A stretch of DNA of 64,000 bases from Gordonia humi. GTDB lineage: Bacteria; Actinomycetota; Actinomycetes; Mycobacteriales; Mycobacteriaceae. The notes below the pieces were generated by a model that was given only the letters and a program-made list of their open reading frames with translations, was not told the DNA's origin and searched no databases. The stretch lies in contig NZ_JACIFP010000001.1 of assembly GCF_014197435.1 (NCBI RefSeq), positions 1,302,001-1,366,000 of the forward strand, written 5' to 3'. Positions 53,774-64,000 of this stretch are shown in pieces. A program made the translations under genes and the position numbers. The number at the start of each line of letters is the position of its first letter. The stretch's first letter is position 1.

Positions 53774-54480
53774 CCGACGGCGAGTCGTTCGCGACGCAGA
53801 CGGTCCACCTGCGGAAGATCGAGGGGAGCGAGGTCGGCGCCGGTCGCCTGGGCGAGCAGATAGTCGGCGAACTCGGGATTGCGGGCCAGCAGCGGCCCGT
53901 GCATGTAGGTGCCCAGGACACTGCCCTGCACGACACCCTCCACGGCCTCCGAGCCTCCGTTGCCGACGCCGTGGCGGACCCGCCCGAGAGGGGTCGCGGC
54001 GGAGCCGAGGATCGTCGCTCCACGATGGTTCTCGAAGCCCGACAGCGGCTGGGTCAGCCCGGCGAGGAGCGGATCGGTGATCAACTCGCCGATGGCGCGC
54101 GTCTGTCGCGGAGACGTGGTCACGTCGAACATGCTGATGCCCGACACGCGTTCGCCCGCCGACGTCTCGTACCAGTGGCCGAGCACTTGGATGGCGGCGC
54201 AGATCGCCAGGACGGGGGTGCCCTTCTCGGCCGCGCGTTGCAGACCCGGATGATCGGTCAGATGCCGGGTCGCCAGACGCTGCGCCGCGTCCTCGGCACC
54301 GCCGAGCGTGTACACGTCGAGGGAGTCCGGGACGTCGCCGTCCAATGTCAGTTCGACGATCTCTGCGTCCATACCGCGCATACGGGCACGCTGTCGCAGG
54401 ATCAGTGCGTTGCCGCCGTCGCCGTACGTGCCCATCACATCGGGCAGGACCAGGCCGATCCGCAGAGTCGACTCGCTCAT
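53767..54480 (-). CDS. gatD: Lipid II isoglutaminyl synthase, glutamine amidotransferase subunit
   Basis: The 237-residue class I (CobQ-like) glutaminase supplies ammonia to MurT so that D-glutamate in lipid II becomes D-isoglutamine. The nucleophile Cys94 is in VLAICAAIQVLGHWYE, the catalytic His is in GTYMHGPLLARNP near residue 191, and YGDGGNALIL and SGFENHRG are GatD-specific. Its ATG overlaps the MurT stop by one base (TGATG). It corresponds to Rv3713. Confidence 0.93.
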   Translation of the reverse strand: MSESTLRIGLVLPDVMGTYGDGGNALILRQRARMRGMDAEIVELTLDGDVPDSLDVYTLGGAEDAAQRLATRHLTDHPGLQRAAEKGTPVLAICAAIQVLGHWYETSAGERVSGISMFDVTTSPRQTRAIGELITDPLLAGLTQPLSGFENHRGATILGSAATPLGRVRHGVGNGGSEAVEGVVQGSVLGTYMHGPLLARNPEFADYLLAQATGADLAPLDLPQVDRLRRERLAVGR

Positions 54481-55736
54481 CACCGATCTCCCTTCGCGCG
54501 GTCCATGGCGATCGCGAGGTCGCGGAACGCCGTGTAGTTGGCCAGGACCTCGACGCGCCCCGCCGGACACGATCTGATCGCGGTCAGGGGATCGTCGACG
54601 ACCGTGTGCTCGGCCCCCGCGTACAGCAGACGCACGGACAGGTCGGCGGCGCGCTCGCCGGCGGCGATCACCTCGGTGTTCTCGAACTCCTCGAAACGCA
54701 CGTCCCACAGCCAGGACAGGTCCTCACCGTCGGGCACCTGTCCGTTCACCGCGATCACCAGGCTGTCGGCGGCGGGGTCGATCATCGACAGCGCCTCCTG
54801 CCAACCGGCCGGATTCTTCGCCAGCAGCGTGCGGACGCGGTGGTCGCCGAGCTGTTGCACTCCGTATCGGCCCGCGACCTCGCCGACCGTGCCGACCGCC
54901 CGCGCGGCCGCCGCGGGATCCGCACCCATCGCGACGGCGGTGGCGATCGCCTGCGTCGCGTTGCCACGGTTGGCCCGTCCCGGAACGTTCAATGTCAGGG
55001 GAGCGACGAATCCGTCCGGACCGTAGACGTTCTCGTCGTCGAACCACCACGCGGGCGCGGGGCGACGGAACGAGGCGTCGCCGCTGGAGTACCAGTCGTC
55101 GCCGGTGCGGACGATGGCCTCTCCGGACCGGGGGTCGCCCACCGAGTCGCCGACCCAGGCCGCACCCGCGGCGACCCAGACGACGTTGCGCGAGTCGAAC
55201 GCGGCCGAGGTGACCAGCACGTCGTCGCAGTTGGCGACGATCACGCTGTCGCGGTGCGCGGCGACGGCGGCGCGGAGTCGACGCTCGATCACATTGATCT
55301 CGCCGACTCGGTCGAGCTGATCGCGCGAGAGATTCAACATCGTGATGACCCGCGGCGACGTGTTGTCGGCGACGTGCGGCACGTGGAGCTCGTCGACCTC
55401 GAGAGCGCACAGCGCGGCGTTCTGGTGGAGGCTGAGCGTCGCGATGATCCCCGCGTCCATGTTCGCGCCGTCGTCCTGGGTCGCGACCTCACCGATCGTG
55501 GCGAGGGCGGCCGCGGTCATCCGCGTCGTGGTCGACTTGCCGTTGGTCCCGGTGATCAGCGCCGTCGTCTTGCCCGCGGCCAGACGCGTCATGATCTTCG
55601 GATCGATCTTCTCGGCGACGAGTCCGCCGATCATCGAGCCCTTGCCGCGGCCCGCCGTGCGCGAGGCCCAGCGGGCCGACGCCGCGGCGGCGAGCGCGGC
55701 ACGAGTGCGGAGCGGTAGACGCGATCCTGAAGGCAT
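54480..55736 (-). CDS. murT: Lipid II isoglutaminyl synthase, MurT subunit
   Basis: The 418-residue Mur-ligase-like ATPase activates the glutamate carboxylate of lipid II for amidation with ammonia from GatD. The ATP motif ITGTNGKSTT is at 61-70, followed by DDGANMDAGIIATL, and the middle domain ends LNVPGRANRGNATQAIA. The C-terminal DUF1727 region contains LLAKNPAGWQEAL and YAGAEHTVVDDP. It matches Rv3712. I chose the ATG of MPSGSRLPL, where homology starts; the frame runs further up without family resemblance. Confidence 0.92.
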   Translation of the reverse strand: MPSGSRLPLRTRAALAAAASARWASRTAGRGKGSMIGGLVAEKIDPKIMTRLAAGKTTALITGTNGKSTTTRMTAAALATIGEVATQDDGANMDAGIIATLSLHQNAALCALEVDELHVPHVADNTSPRVITMLNLSRDQLDRVGEINVIERRLRAAVAAHRDSVIVANCDDVLVTSAAFDSRNVVWVAAGAAWVGDSVGDPRSGEAIVRTGDDWYSSGDASFRRPAPAWWFDDENVYGPDGFVAPLTLNVPGRANRGNATQAIATAVAMGADPAAAARAVGTVGEVAGRYGVQQLGDHRVRTLLAKNPAGWQEALSMIDPAADSLVIAVNGQVPDGEDLSWLWDVRFEEFENTEVIAAGERAADLSVRLLYAGAEHTVVDDPLTAIRSCPAGRVEVLANYTAFRDLAIAMDRAKGDR

Positions 55737-55923
55737 TCCACGAGTTTCCCATATGCGGGCGTGCGGATCGTCGATCAGCGGGTGTGACCCGTGCCAGAAC
55801 CGGCGACATGGACAGAACGCTACGCCCGATCGGCAGCGGCCCGCGCGCTGGCGTTTCTCCCGCGGCGGCTGGTCCGAACGATTTACGCTGATTCGACAGT
55901 CCATCGACGAATCGGGGAAGAGC

Positions 55924-57378
55924 ATGGCTGAGGGCGGATCCGGCGACGTCGAGTCGATCTACGGCGACGACGACGGCGCGGGCAGGGGAGTCGTGCGGAT
56001 CGCGTCCGTCGCGGCCCTCGGCGGTCTGCTGTTCGGATACGACAGCGCCGTGATCAACGGAGCGGTCAGCTCCATCAAGGACCACTTCGGCGTCGGCGAC
56101 CTGTACCTCGGATTCGCCGTCGCCTCGGCGCTGCTCGGCGCCGCTGCGGGCGCGATGCTGGCCGGGCGCATCGCCGACCGGATCGGACGGCTGCGCGTCA
56201 TGAAGATCGCTGCCGTGTTCTTCTTCGTCAGCGCGTTCGGCGCAGGCCTCGGCGACCTCGTCGTCGACAATCTGTGGACGCTCGTCTTCTTCCGCGTGAT
56301 CGGCGGAATCGGCGTGGGCATCGCTTCGGTGATCGCGCCCGCCTACATCGCCGAGACGTCGCCGGCGCGGGTCCGTGGCCGACTCGGATCGCTGCAGCAG
56401 CTCGCGATCGTCCTCGGCATCTTCGCCTCGCTGCTGGTCGACTGGCTGCTCGCGCGCATCGCGGGCGGCGCGAGTGAAGAGCTCTGGCTGGGTTGGGAGG
56501 CATGGCGGTGGATGTTCCTCACCATGGCGATCCCCGCCGTCGTGTACGGCGTACTGGCCAACACGATCCCCGAGTCGCCCCGCTATCTCATCGCCAAGCA
56601 CAAGATTCCCGAGGCCCGGAAGGTGCTGGGCGCGCTCCTGGGCGAACGGAACCTGGAGATCACGATCGAGCGGATCCAGACCAGCATGGCGAGCGAGAAG
56701 CAGTCGTCGTGGCGTGATCTGATCCGTCCCACCGGCGGCGTCTATCCGATCGTGTGGATCGGACTGGTGCTGTCGATGCTCCAGCAGGCGGTCGGCATCA
56801 ACGTGATCTTCTACTACTCGAACATCCTGTGGGAGGCGGTCGGCTTCAAGGAGAGCCAGTCGTTCGTCATCAGCGTCGTCACCTCGGTGGTGAACGTGCT
56901 GGTGACCATCGTGGCGATCGCGCTGGTCGACAGGATCGGCCGCAAGCCGCTGCTCCTGATCGGCTCGTCGGGGATGGTGGTCTCGCTCGGCGCGATGGCG
57001 ATCTGCTTCGCGACGGCCGACATCGTCGACGGCGCCCCGGTTCTCGGCGACGTCGCCGGTCCGATCGCGCTGGTCGCCGCGAACCTCTTCGTGATCTTCT
57101 TCGGCGTCAGCTGGGGCCCGGTGGTCTGGGTGCTGCTCGGCGAGATGTTCCCGAACCGCATCAGGGCCGCGGCGCTGAGTCTGGCGGCCGCCGGTCAGTG
57201 GGCCGCGAACTGGGCGGTCACCGTCTCGTTCCCCGGACTCAAATCGTTCAACCTCGGGTTCGCGTACGGGCTCTACACGCTGTTCGCGTTCGTGTCGTTG
57301 CTGTTCGTCGCCCGGTTCGTTCGCGAGACGAAGGGCAAGACCCTCGAAGACATGGACGAGATGGCCGGAATCGACTGA
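55924..57378 (+). CDS. MFS sugar transporter (sugar porter family)
   Basis: The 484-residue permease has 12 membrane helices with the sugar-porter signatures: GGLLFGYDSAVINGA in helix 1, GRIADRIGRLRVM after helix 2, PESPRYLIAK before the central loop, and QQAVGINVIFYYSNIL in helix 7. It ends RFVRETKGKTLEDMDEM. These are the D-xylose/galactose proton-symporter motifs. The sugar is not determined. GGGGAAG precedes the ATG. In M. tuberculosis this interval holds a dnaQ-type gene instead. Confidence 0.9.
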   Translation: MAEGGSGDVESIYGDDDGAGRGVVRIASVAALGGLLFGYDSAVINGAVSSIKDHFGVGDLYLGFAVASALLGAAAGAMLAGRIADRIGRLRVMKIAAVFFFVSAFGAGLGDLVVDNLWTLVFFRVIGGIGVGIASVIAPAYIAETSPARVRGRLGSLQQLAIVLGIFASLLVDWLLARIAGGASEELWLGWEAWRWMFLTMAIPAVVYGVLANTIPESPRYLIAKHKIPEARKVLGALLGERNLEITIERIQTSMASEKQSSWRDLIRPTGGVYPIVWIGLVLSMLQQAVGINVIFYYSNILWEAVGFKESQSFVISVVTSVVNVLVTIVAIALVDRIGRKPLLLIGSSGMVVSLGAMAICFATADIVDGAPVLGDVAGPIALVAANLFVIFFGVSWGPVVWVLLGEMFPNRIRAAALSLAAAGQWAANWAVTVSFPGLKSFNLGFAYGLYTLFAFVSLLFVARFVRETKGKTLEDMDEMAGID

Positions 57379-57404
57379 CCGGAAACCATGCCATCGATCG
57401 GTGG

Positions 57405-57410
57405 TATGTT
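57405..57410 (+). promoter_or_regulatory. -10 hexamer for the alpha/beta-hydrolase gene
   Basis: TATGTT stands seven bases before GTG 57418, predicting a leaderless mRNA and a start ten codons after the first possible ATG. Confidence 0.45.
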
Positions 57411-57417
57411 CGGCGAT

Positions 57418-58476
57418 GTGAGTCGTGCGACATCGATCAAGCTGTCCCTGCAGTCCCGCGTCCAGCGGCCGGCGATGAAGGGTCTGGCCGCGCTGCCCCT
57501 CGGCGTCTTCAAACGCGGCACCCGAATCAACGCCGACGGCGAACGTCTGGCCCCCGAGATGGCGGTGATCGCATTCGCCTCGCGGCATCTGCCCGGAGCG
57601 TCGTTGATGAACGGCGACGTTCGGCAGTCGCGTGAACTTCTGGACCAGACCTCCGCGGCGATGGCGCAGACCTTCCCGCCGTTCGCCGTCGAAGAGGATC
57701 TGACCATCCCGTCCGACGGCGGACCGATCCCGGCCACGCGTTACCGCGTCGACGAGAAGGGCGCCCGCGGCCTGATCGTCTTCCTGCACGGTGGCGGATT
57801 CGTCGTCGGAAGCCGGGCCAGCCACGACTCCCTCGCCCGGGAGCTGGCCGTCGCATCGGGAGCGGACGTGCTGTCGGTCGACTACCGAATGGCGCCCGAA
57901 CACGTCTTCCCGGCCGCCGTGGACGACTCCGTCGCCGCGTTCCGCTATGCCGTGGAGAAGGCGTCGGACTGGGGTCTGGATCCGCGCCGGATCGTCGTCG
58001 CGGGCGACTCCGCCGGCGGCAACCTCAGCGCCGTGGTCGCGCAACAGGTGCGCGACGACGCCGTCGTCCCGTGTTTTCAGCTGCTGATCTATCCGGTGGT
58101 CGACGTGTCGGTCACGCGCGGGTCGGTCCGCGAGTTCGCCGAGGGTCTGTTCCTGACCGCTGCCGACATGGACTTCTTCATGGACACCTATCTGCCGTCG
58201 CCGGACCTCGTCGAGGATCCCCGGGTGTCTCCGCTCAAGGGCGAGCTCGCCGGGCTGCCGCCCGCGCACGTCGTGGTCGCGGGTTTCGATCCGCTGCGGG
58301 ACGAGGGGATCGAATACGCCAAGGCCCTGGAGAAGGCAGGCGTCGAGGTGACCCTCGAACGGGCGAGCGGCATGATCCACGGTTTCGCCAACATGGGTCT
58401 GATCAGCCCGACCGCCCGCGCGGTGGTCGGCCGGATGGCCGAGGCCGCCGCGCGGGCGATGGACGCGGTCGGCTGA
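57418..58476 (+). CDS. HSL-family alpha/beta-hydrolase (esterase/lipase)
   Basis: The 352-residue cytoplasmic esterase has the oxyanion motif FLHGGGFVVGS at about 122-132, the nucleophile Ser198 in VAGDSAGGNLS, Asp in VVAGFDPLRDEG, and His in ASGMIHGFANMG. This is the full hormone-sensitive-lipase set, as in mycobacterial LipN-type enzymes. An 80-residue helical cap precedes the core. I chose GTG 57418 because TATGTT lies seven bases upstream; an in-frame ATG at 57388 is possible. Confidence 0.88.
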   Translation: MSRATSIKLSLQSRVQRPAMKGLAALPLGVFKRGTRINADGERLAPEMAVIAFASRHLPGASLMNGDVRQSRELLDQTSAAMAQTFPPFAVEEDLTIPSDGGPIPATRYRVDEKGARGLIVFLHGGGFVVGSRASHDSLARELAVASGADVLSVDYRMAPEHVFPAAVDDSVAAFRYAVEKASDWGLDPRRIVVAGDSAGGNLSAVVAQQVRDDAVVPCFQLLIYPVVDVSVTRGSVREFAEGLFLTAADMDFFMDTYLPSPDLVEDPRVSPLKGELAGLPPAHVVVAGFDPLRDEGIEYAKALEKAGVEVTLERASGMIHGFANMGLISPTARAVVGRMAEAAARAMDAVG

Positions 58477-58481
58477 CCTGG

Positions 58482-59906
58482 CTACTCCTTCACCCGCGGC
58501 ATGCCCTGCGCGATCGCCGCGCCGAGTGCCAGCAGGCCGATCATGACCAGCATCGAGGCCCGGTAGGCGTCGTCGAAGCCCGACGACGCCGACACCGAGG
58601 AGTACACGGTTCCGATGACCGCGGCGCCGATCGCGACGGCCAGCGCCTGCACCGTGTTGAACACGCCGGACGCCGCGCCGGCTTGAGCGACGGGGACGTC
58701 GTTGAGGACCAGAAGGCCCGCACCGCCGACGATCAACCCGAATCCGAGCCCGGCGATCGTGAGCGCGACGGCGAACCAGATGCCGGGGTGCGCCGATCCG
58801 TCCGCGGTGATCATCGACGTGATGCCGATGATCAGCACCGCCGCTCCCGCCTGTAGGACGTGCTTGCCGAATCGTCGGGCCAGAACGGTGGCCGACAATC
58901 CGGCGGCGATCGGGACCGCGATCGAGAACGGGATCCACATCAGCCCGGTGTGCAATACCGACCACCCGTGCGCGAGCTGCATGTGCAGTGACTGGACCAG
59001 GAAATAGCCGCCGGTCGGGACGAACAACGCCGCGAAGGCGAGGACGCCGACCCGGAACGATCGGGTCGCGAACACCGAAGGCGGAACCATGGGGACCGAG
59101 CCGCTGCGCTCGACGATCAGCTGTCGGCGAGCGAACACACCCAATCCGGCGAGGCCCGCGGCGATCAGGACGAAGCCCCAGACCGGCCAGTCGTTCTCGG
59201 GGCCGAGCGTGATCGGCGCCATGACCGCGGCCAGTGATCCGCCGAGGAGGACGACCGAGCCGAGCGTGATCGGTGCGGGGCGGTCGGCGGTGGTCTCCGG
59301 GATGAACACACGTGCTGCGATCACGGCGACGACGGCGATCGGGACGTTGATCAGGAACACCGGCCGCCACGACAGACCGAACCAGTCGCCGTCGGAGATC
59401 ACCGCGCCGAGCACGGGGCCGACCACGGCGGCGATGCCGATGATCGAGGTGAACAGACCCATCGCGCGGCCGCGCTCGGCCGGCGGATACAGCACCTGGA
59501 TGTTGGTGAGCACCTGCGGCACCATCAATGCGGCGGCAGCTCCCTGGATCAACCGGAACACGACGAGCTGGTCCGTCGTCGCCGCCAGTCCACAGGCGAG
59601 GGATGCGGCACCGAACGCGATGAGCCCGAGGACGAAGAGGCGGCGTCGGCCGAAGCGGTCGCCGAGCCGGGCGCCGAGGACTAGACCGATGGCATAGGCG
59701 AGCGGGTAGCCTGCGACGATCCACTGCAGGGCAGTGCTCGACGCACCGAGGTCGTCGGCGATGGTGTGCAGGGCGACGTTGACCACGGTCGCGTCCATGA
59801 GTTCCATGAACGACGCCGCGAGCAGGCAGATCAGGGCGATGGTGCGGGCGCGCCCGCCGATCGGGGCGGCGTGCGGTGGTGATTCGAGGTCGGCGGTGAT
59901 GGTCAT
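58482..59906 (-). CDS. MFS drug:H+ antiporter, DHA2 (EmrB/QacA) type
   Basis: The 474-residue protein has 14 membrane helices. DHA2 marks are visible: FMELMDATVVNVALHTIADD in helix 1 (motif D1 with its Asp), GARLGDRFGRRRLFVLGL in loop 2-3, and FLINVPIAVVAVIAA in helix 6. It probably exports lipophilic drugs or cations. It is divergent from a WYL regulator with 133 bases between the start codons. It converges on the esterase gene with only 5 bases between the stop codons. Confidence 0.9.
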   Translation of the reverse strand: MTITADLESPPHAAPIGGRARTIALICLLAASFMELMDATVVNVALHTIADDLGASSTALQWIVAGYPLAYAIGLVLGARLGDRFGRRRLFVLGLIAFGAASLACGLAATTDQLVVFRLIQGAAAALMVPQVLTNIQVLYPPAERGRAMGLFTSIIGIAAVVGPVLGAVISDGDWFGLSWRPVFLINVPIAVVAVIAARVFIPETTADRPAPITLGSVVLLGGSLAAVMAPITLGPENDWPVWGFVLIAAGLAGLGVFARRQLIVERSGSVPMVPPSVFATRSFRVGVLAFAALFVPTGGYFLVQSLHMQLAHGWSVLHTGLMWIPFSIAVPIAAGLSATVLARRFGKHVLQAGAAVLIIGITSMITADGSAHPGIWFAVALTIAGLGFGLIVGGAGLLVLNDVPVAQAGAASGVFNTVQALAVAIGAAVIGTVYSSVSASSGFDDAYRASMLVMIGLLALGAAIAQGMPRVKE

Positions 59907-60039
59907 CTTCGGGCTCCTGACGCTGAGGCGATCGGTGATTCGTCGATGACGCTACGAACACATGTGGTCAGGAACCGTCCGCAATCAGTGTTTGAGAATC
60001 AGGTCAGTATCTGTCCGCTGTATGCGGCATGATCGGCTC

Positions 60040-61017
60040 ATGGCCGATACGACGACGAGGACGCTCAAGCTGCTGGCGCTGCTGCAGGCGCACCGTCTGT
60101 GGGCGGCAGCCGATCTCGCCGCACGGTTGGACACGACCGAGCGGACGGTGCGCCGGGACGTCGAACGGCTCCGGGACCTGGGGTATCCCGTGGAGTCGGT
60201 GCGCGGGGCGGGCGGCGGTTACCAACTCGCACCGGGTGGGTCGATGCCACCGTTGGTGGTCGACGAGGAGGAGGCCGTCGCGATCGTGACCGCGCTGCGA
60301 AGTGCGGCGTCGGGACCGGCGGCCGGGCTTGCCGAGGCTTCCGTGCGCGCATTGGCCAAGGTGACACAGGTACTGCCGCCCAAGCTGCGCCGTCGCGCGG
60401 ACGCGCTGCGGGCGATGAGCGTGACCGTCGGCGACGGGGACGAGGCGCCCGCCGTGGATGCGGAGGCGTTGACGACCGCGGCCCTCGCGTGTCGCGATGC
60501 GACCGAGCTGACCTTCCACTACGCGCCGGCGGCGCGGGCGCAGAGCGCGCCCGGGCGGCGCCGCGTCGAACCGCTTCGGCTGGTCCCGGTCGGTCGCCGC
60601 TGGTATCTGCTCGCCTACGATCTCGATCGCCACGACTGGCGTACCTTCCGCCTGGACCGCCTCCGCGACGCCCGCCCGGAGAAGCGACGTTTCAATCCGC
60701 GAACCGTGCCCGGCGGCGATGCGGCGGCATACGTTCGGAACAGTCTTCGTGCCGGTCGTGAACAGCACGCCGTCGTCGTTCTGATACACGCCGACGCGGA
60801 GCTGGTCCGACAGCGGATCGGGCGGCATGCGGAGGTGGCCGACCATCCGGACGGCGCACTCGTCACCATGCAGATCGACGACGCCCGGTGGATCGGAGTC
60901 GCGGTGGGCAGCCTCGACGCCGACTACGAGTTCGTCGACGTTCCGTCGGAGGTGCTGCACGAACTGCGTGGGCGGAACGCGCGCGAGGCGCGGGCGCTGT
61001 ACCTGGCCGGATCGTAG
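60040..61017 (+). CDS. WYL-domain transcriptional regulator
   Basis: The 325-residue protein has a DeoR-type winged helix in the first 60 residues (TLKLLALLQAHRLWAAADLAARLDTTERTVRRDVERLRDLGYPV), then a WYL domain near 145-225. That domain contains RVEPLRLVPVGRRWYLLAYDLDRHDWRTFRLDRL, followed by the WCX-like C-terminal extension. WYL domains bind ligands or nucleic acids. It is divergent from the DHA2 pump and is its most likely regulator. I chose the ATG at 60040; an in-frame ATG six codons upstream is possible. Confidence 0.87.
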   Translation: MADTTTRTLKLLALLQAHRLWAAADLAARLDTTERTVRRDVERLRDLGYPVESVRGAGGGYQLAPGGSMPPLVVDEEEAVAIVTALRSAASGPAAGLAEASVRALAKVTQVLPPKLRRRADALRAMSVTVGDGDEAPAVDAEALTTAALACRDATELTFHYAPAARAQSAPGRRRVEPLRLVPVGRRWYLLAYDLDRHDWRTFRLDRLRDARPEKRRFNPRTVPGGDAAAYVRNSLRAGREQHAVVVLIHADAELVRQRIGRHAEVADHPDGALVTMQIDDARWIGVAVGSLDADYEFVDVPSEVLHELRGRNAREARALYLAGS

Positions 61018-61019
61018 GG

Positions 61020-61604
61020 TCAGCGTCCTGACCACTGCAGATACGCCGCGCCGCGCGGGGACAGTTCGTACCCTACGTCGTGGCTGATGGTCAGCCCGAG
61101 TGCCTTGAGCTTGCGGATGTCGGTCTTCATCGGCTGGAGTTCGACGCCGCGCAGGGCAGCGAGCTCCTTCGAGACCACGCGAGGGTTGTCGCGGATCCAT
61201 TCGAGGATGTCGAGGGTCCACGGACCGGTGTCGCGTCGGTCGAGCCGTTCCAGACGTGCGGCGATCGCGATGAGGTCGTCGGCGTCCGGGACGGTCTCTC
61301 GAAGTGCGATCCGCGGATCCTCACCCGCCCATTCGACGGTGATCCGGTACACGCCCGCGTCGCGTCGCGGACTGGACGCCAACGCTTTTCGAAGCGCGGC
61401 GGCGTCTTTCACACCCGCGGCGCGGGCCGAGCGGTCGGAGATCCGGTCGACGTCGGACACGCGCGCGACCCGTGTGAAGCGGATCAGTCCGGAGGGGGTC
61501 AGCTGGGTGCCGCCGACCTTGACGCGCGGTACGTCCCATCGGCGGAACTGACAGGTGATCCTGCCTTCTCGGATGCCTTGAGCGACGGCCTTGGAGATCA
61601 GCAC
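61020..61604 (-). CDS. ASCH-like domain plus winged-helix protein
   Basis: The 194-residue protein starts MLISKAVAQGIREGRITCQFRRWD, the pattern of an ASCH/PUA-like RNA-binding domain (small sheet plus a helix with a G-x-I/K-T turn). The C-terminal 70 residues look like a winged helix (LDILEWIRDNPRVVSKELAALRG, then MKTDIRKLKALGLTISHDVGYELS). I am unsure of the family; similar two-part proteins exist in actinomycetes as hypothetical proteins. It converges on the WYL gene, two bases apart. Confidence 0.6.
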   Translation of the reverse strand: MLISKAVAQGIREGRITCQFRRWDVPRVKVGGTQLTPSGLIRFTRVARVSDVDRISDRSARAAGVKDAAALRKALASSPRRDAGVYRITVEWAGEDPRIALRETVPDADDLIAIAARLERLDRRDTGPWTLDILEWIRDNPRVVSKELAALRGVELQPMKTDIRKLKALGLTISHDVGYELSPRGAAYLQWSGR

Positions 61605-61643
61605 GGATCCAGTGTGCCCCGGATACGGATCGTGTGGTCGCCG

Positions 61644-61710
61644 TACGCGGATCGGGCCCTGTACGTCGATCGAGCCCTGTACGCGGATCGAGCCCTGTAC
61701 GCAGGTCGAG
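61644..61710. repeat. 18-base tandem repeat, about 3.7 copies
   Basis: TACGCGGATCGGGCCCTG (61644), TACGTCGATCGAGCCCTG (61662) and TACGCGGATCGAGCCCTG (61680) are followed by a partial copy (61698). Copies differ at one to three positions. They lie between the ASCH-like gene start and the leuA terminator. Confidence 0.85.
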
Positions 61711-61737
61711 CGGAGCCGAGATCTCGACTCCGCTCGA
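61706..61737 (-). terminator. leuA terminator hairpin
   Basis: TCGAGCGGAG pairs with CTCCGCTCGA around the self-complementary core CGAGATCTCG, 27 bases after the leuA stop. No T-run follows. Confidence 0.6.
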
Positions 61738-61763
61738 TCAGCGTGGGATTCGACCAGGTGCGA

Positions 61764-63925
<2,162 letters not shown>

Positions 63926-64000
63926 TCAGATCGCGAAGTCGAACACCGTCAACATGAATGCGCCGAACCAGGCCGACGCGAGCGCGACGGCGACCGCCGC
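63926..64000 (-). CDS. C-terminal end of a membrane protein, cut by the window
   Basis: The frame open at the window edge gives 24 residues, AAVAVALASAWFGAFMLTVFD then FAI, and a stop at 63926-63928. This is one hydrophobic helix at the end of a protein whose remainder lies beyond the window. Codon bias is that of real coding sequence. No function can be assigned. Confidence 0.5.
   Translation of the reverse strand, partial: AAVAVALASAWFGAFMLTVFDFAI

Noticed and set aside
55489..59961. A 1490-codon minus-strand open frame through the sugar porter, esterase and DHA2 genes
   Set aside because: It is a shadow frame of genes with clear motifs; the product is Arg/His/Gly-rich and matches nothing.

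Overview
The window is about 64 kb of very GC-rich, densely packed chromosome from an actinomycete, most likely a mycolic-acid genus of the Mycobacteriales such as Gordonia. Several points support this. The region from an aspartate aminotransferase through dnaX, a cyclopropane-synthase-like methyltransferase, an FAD oxidase, an SRPBCC protein, ybaB, recR, gatD-murT and leuA follows the order I know from M. tuberculosis Rv3722c to Rv3710. There is an F420-dependent glucose-6-phosphate dehydrogenase, a FadE5-type acyl-CoA dehydrogenase and a pta-ackA pair. Many genes have a TANNNT -10 hexamer 6-7 bases before the start codon, the arrangement of leaderless mRNAs that is common in mycobacteria. 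The genus is an inference, not a proof.

Layout. 1-4.7 kb: the end of an MFS transporter, then galE and rmlB on the minus strand, divergent from rmlA and rmlC (dTDP-sugar supply for the cell wall). 4.8-6.6 kb: a decayed patch in which the first 60 codons of an aldehyde dehydrogenase run into an IS3-type remnant, followed by an IS256/IS1081-type element whose transposase carries a stop and a frameshift. 6.7-12 kb: an M1 metallopeptidase beside a 1296-residue Pls/PosA-type peptide synthetase whose adenylation pocket reads like a lysine code. 12-21 kb: fgd, an AraC regulator, a TerD-vWA protein, an ACT protein, a zinc alcohol dehydrogenase, an MFS pump with a divergent ArsR regulator, and a PAP2 membrane enzyme. 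21-30 kb: 3-oxoacid CoA-transferase subunits, fadE5, endonuclease IV, a thioesterase and small membrane or stress proteins, a cation-efflux transporter and a TetR regulator. 30-39 kb: pta-ackA, an ABC-2 exporter with its TetR regulator, an AhpD-like protein and an AI-2E-type permease. 39-56 kb: tRNA-Ser(GGA), the SRP RNA, and the conserved aspT-dnaX-recR-gatD-murT block. 56-64 kb: sugar and drug MFS transporters, a WYL regulator, an ASCH-like protein, and leuA preceded by a short leader peptide with four successive leucine codons.

The most interesting points are the candidate poly-lysine synthetase with its adjacent M1 peptidase, the leucine leader peptide in front of leuA, the widespread leaderless promoter layout, a set of well-formed operator dyads, and several unusual hairpins and tandem repeats between genes. 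No CRISPR array, prophage or defence island is visible.
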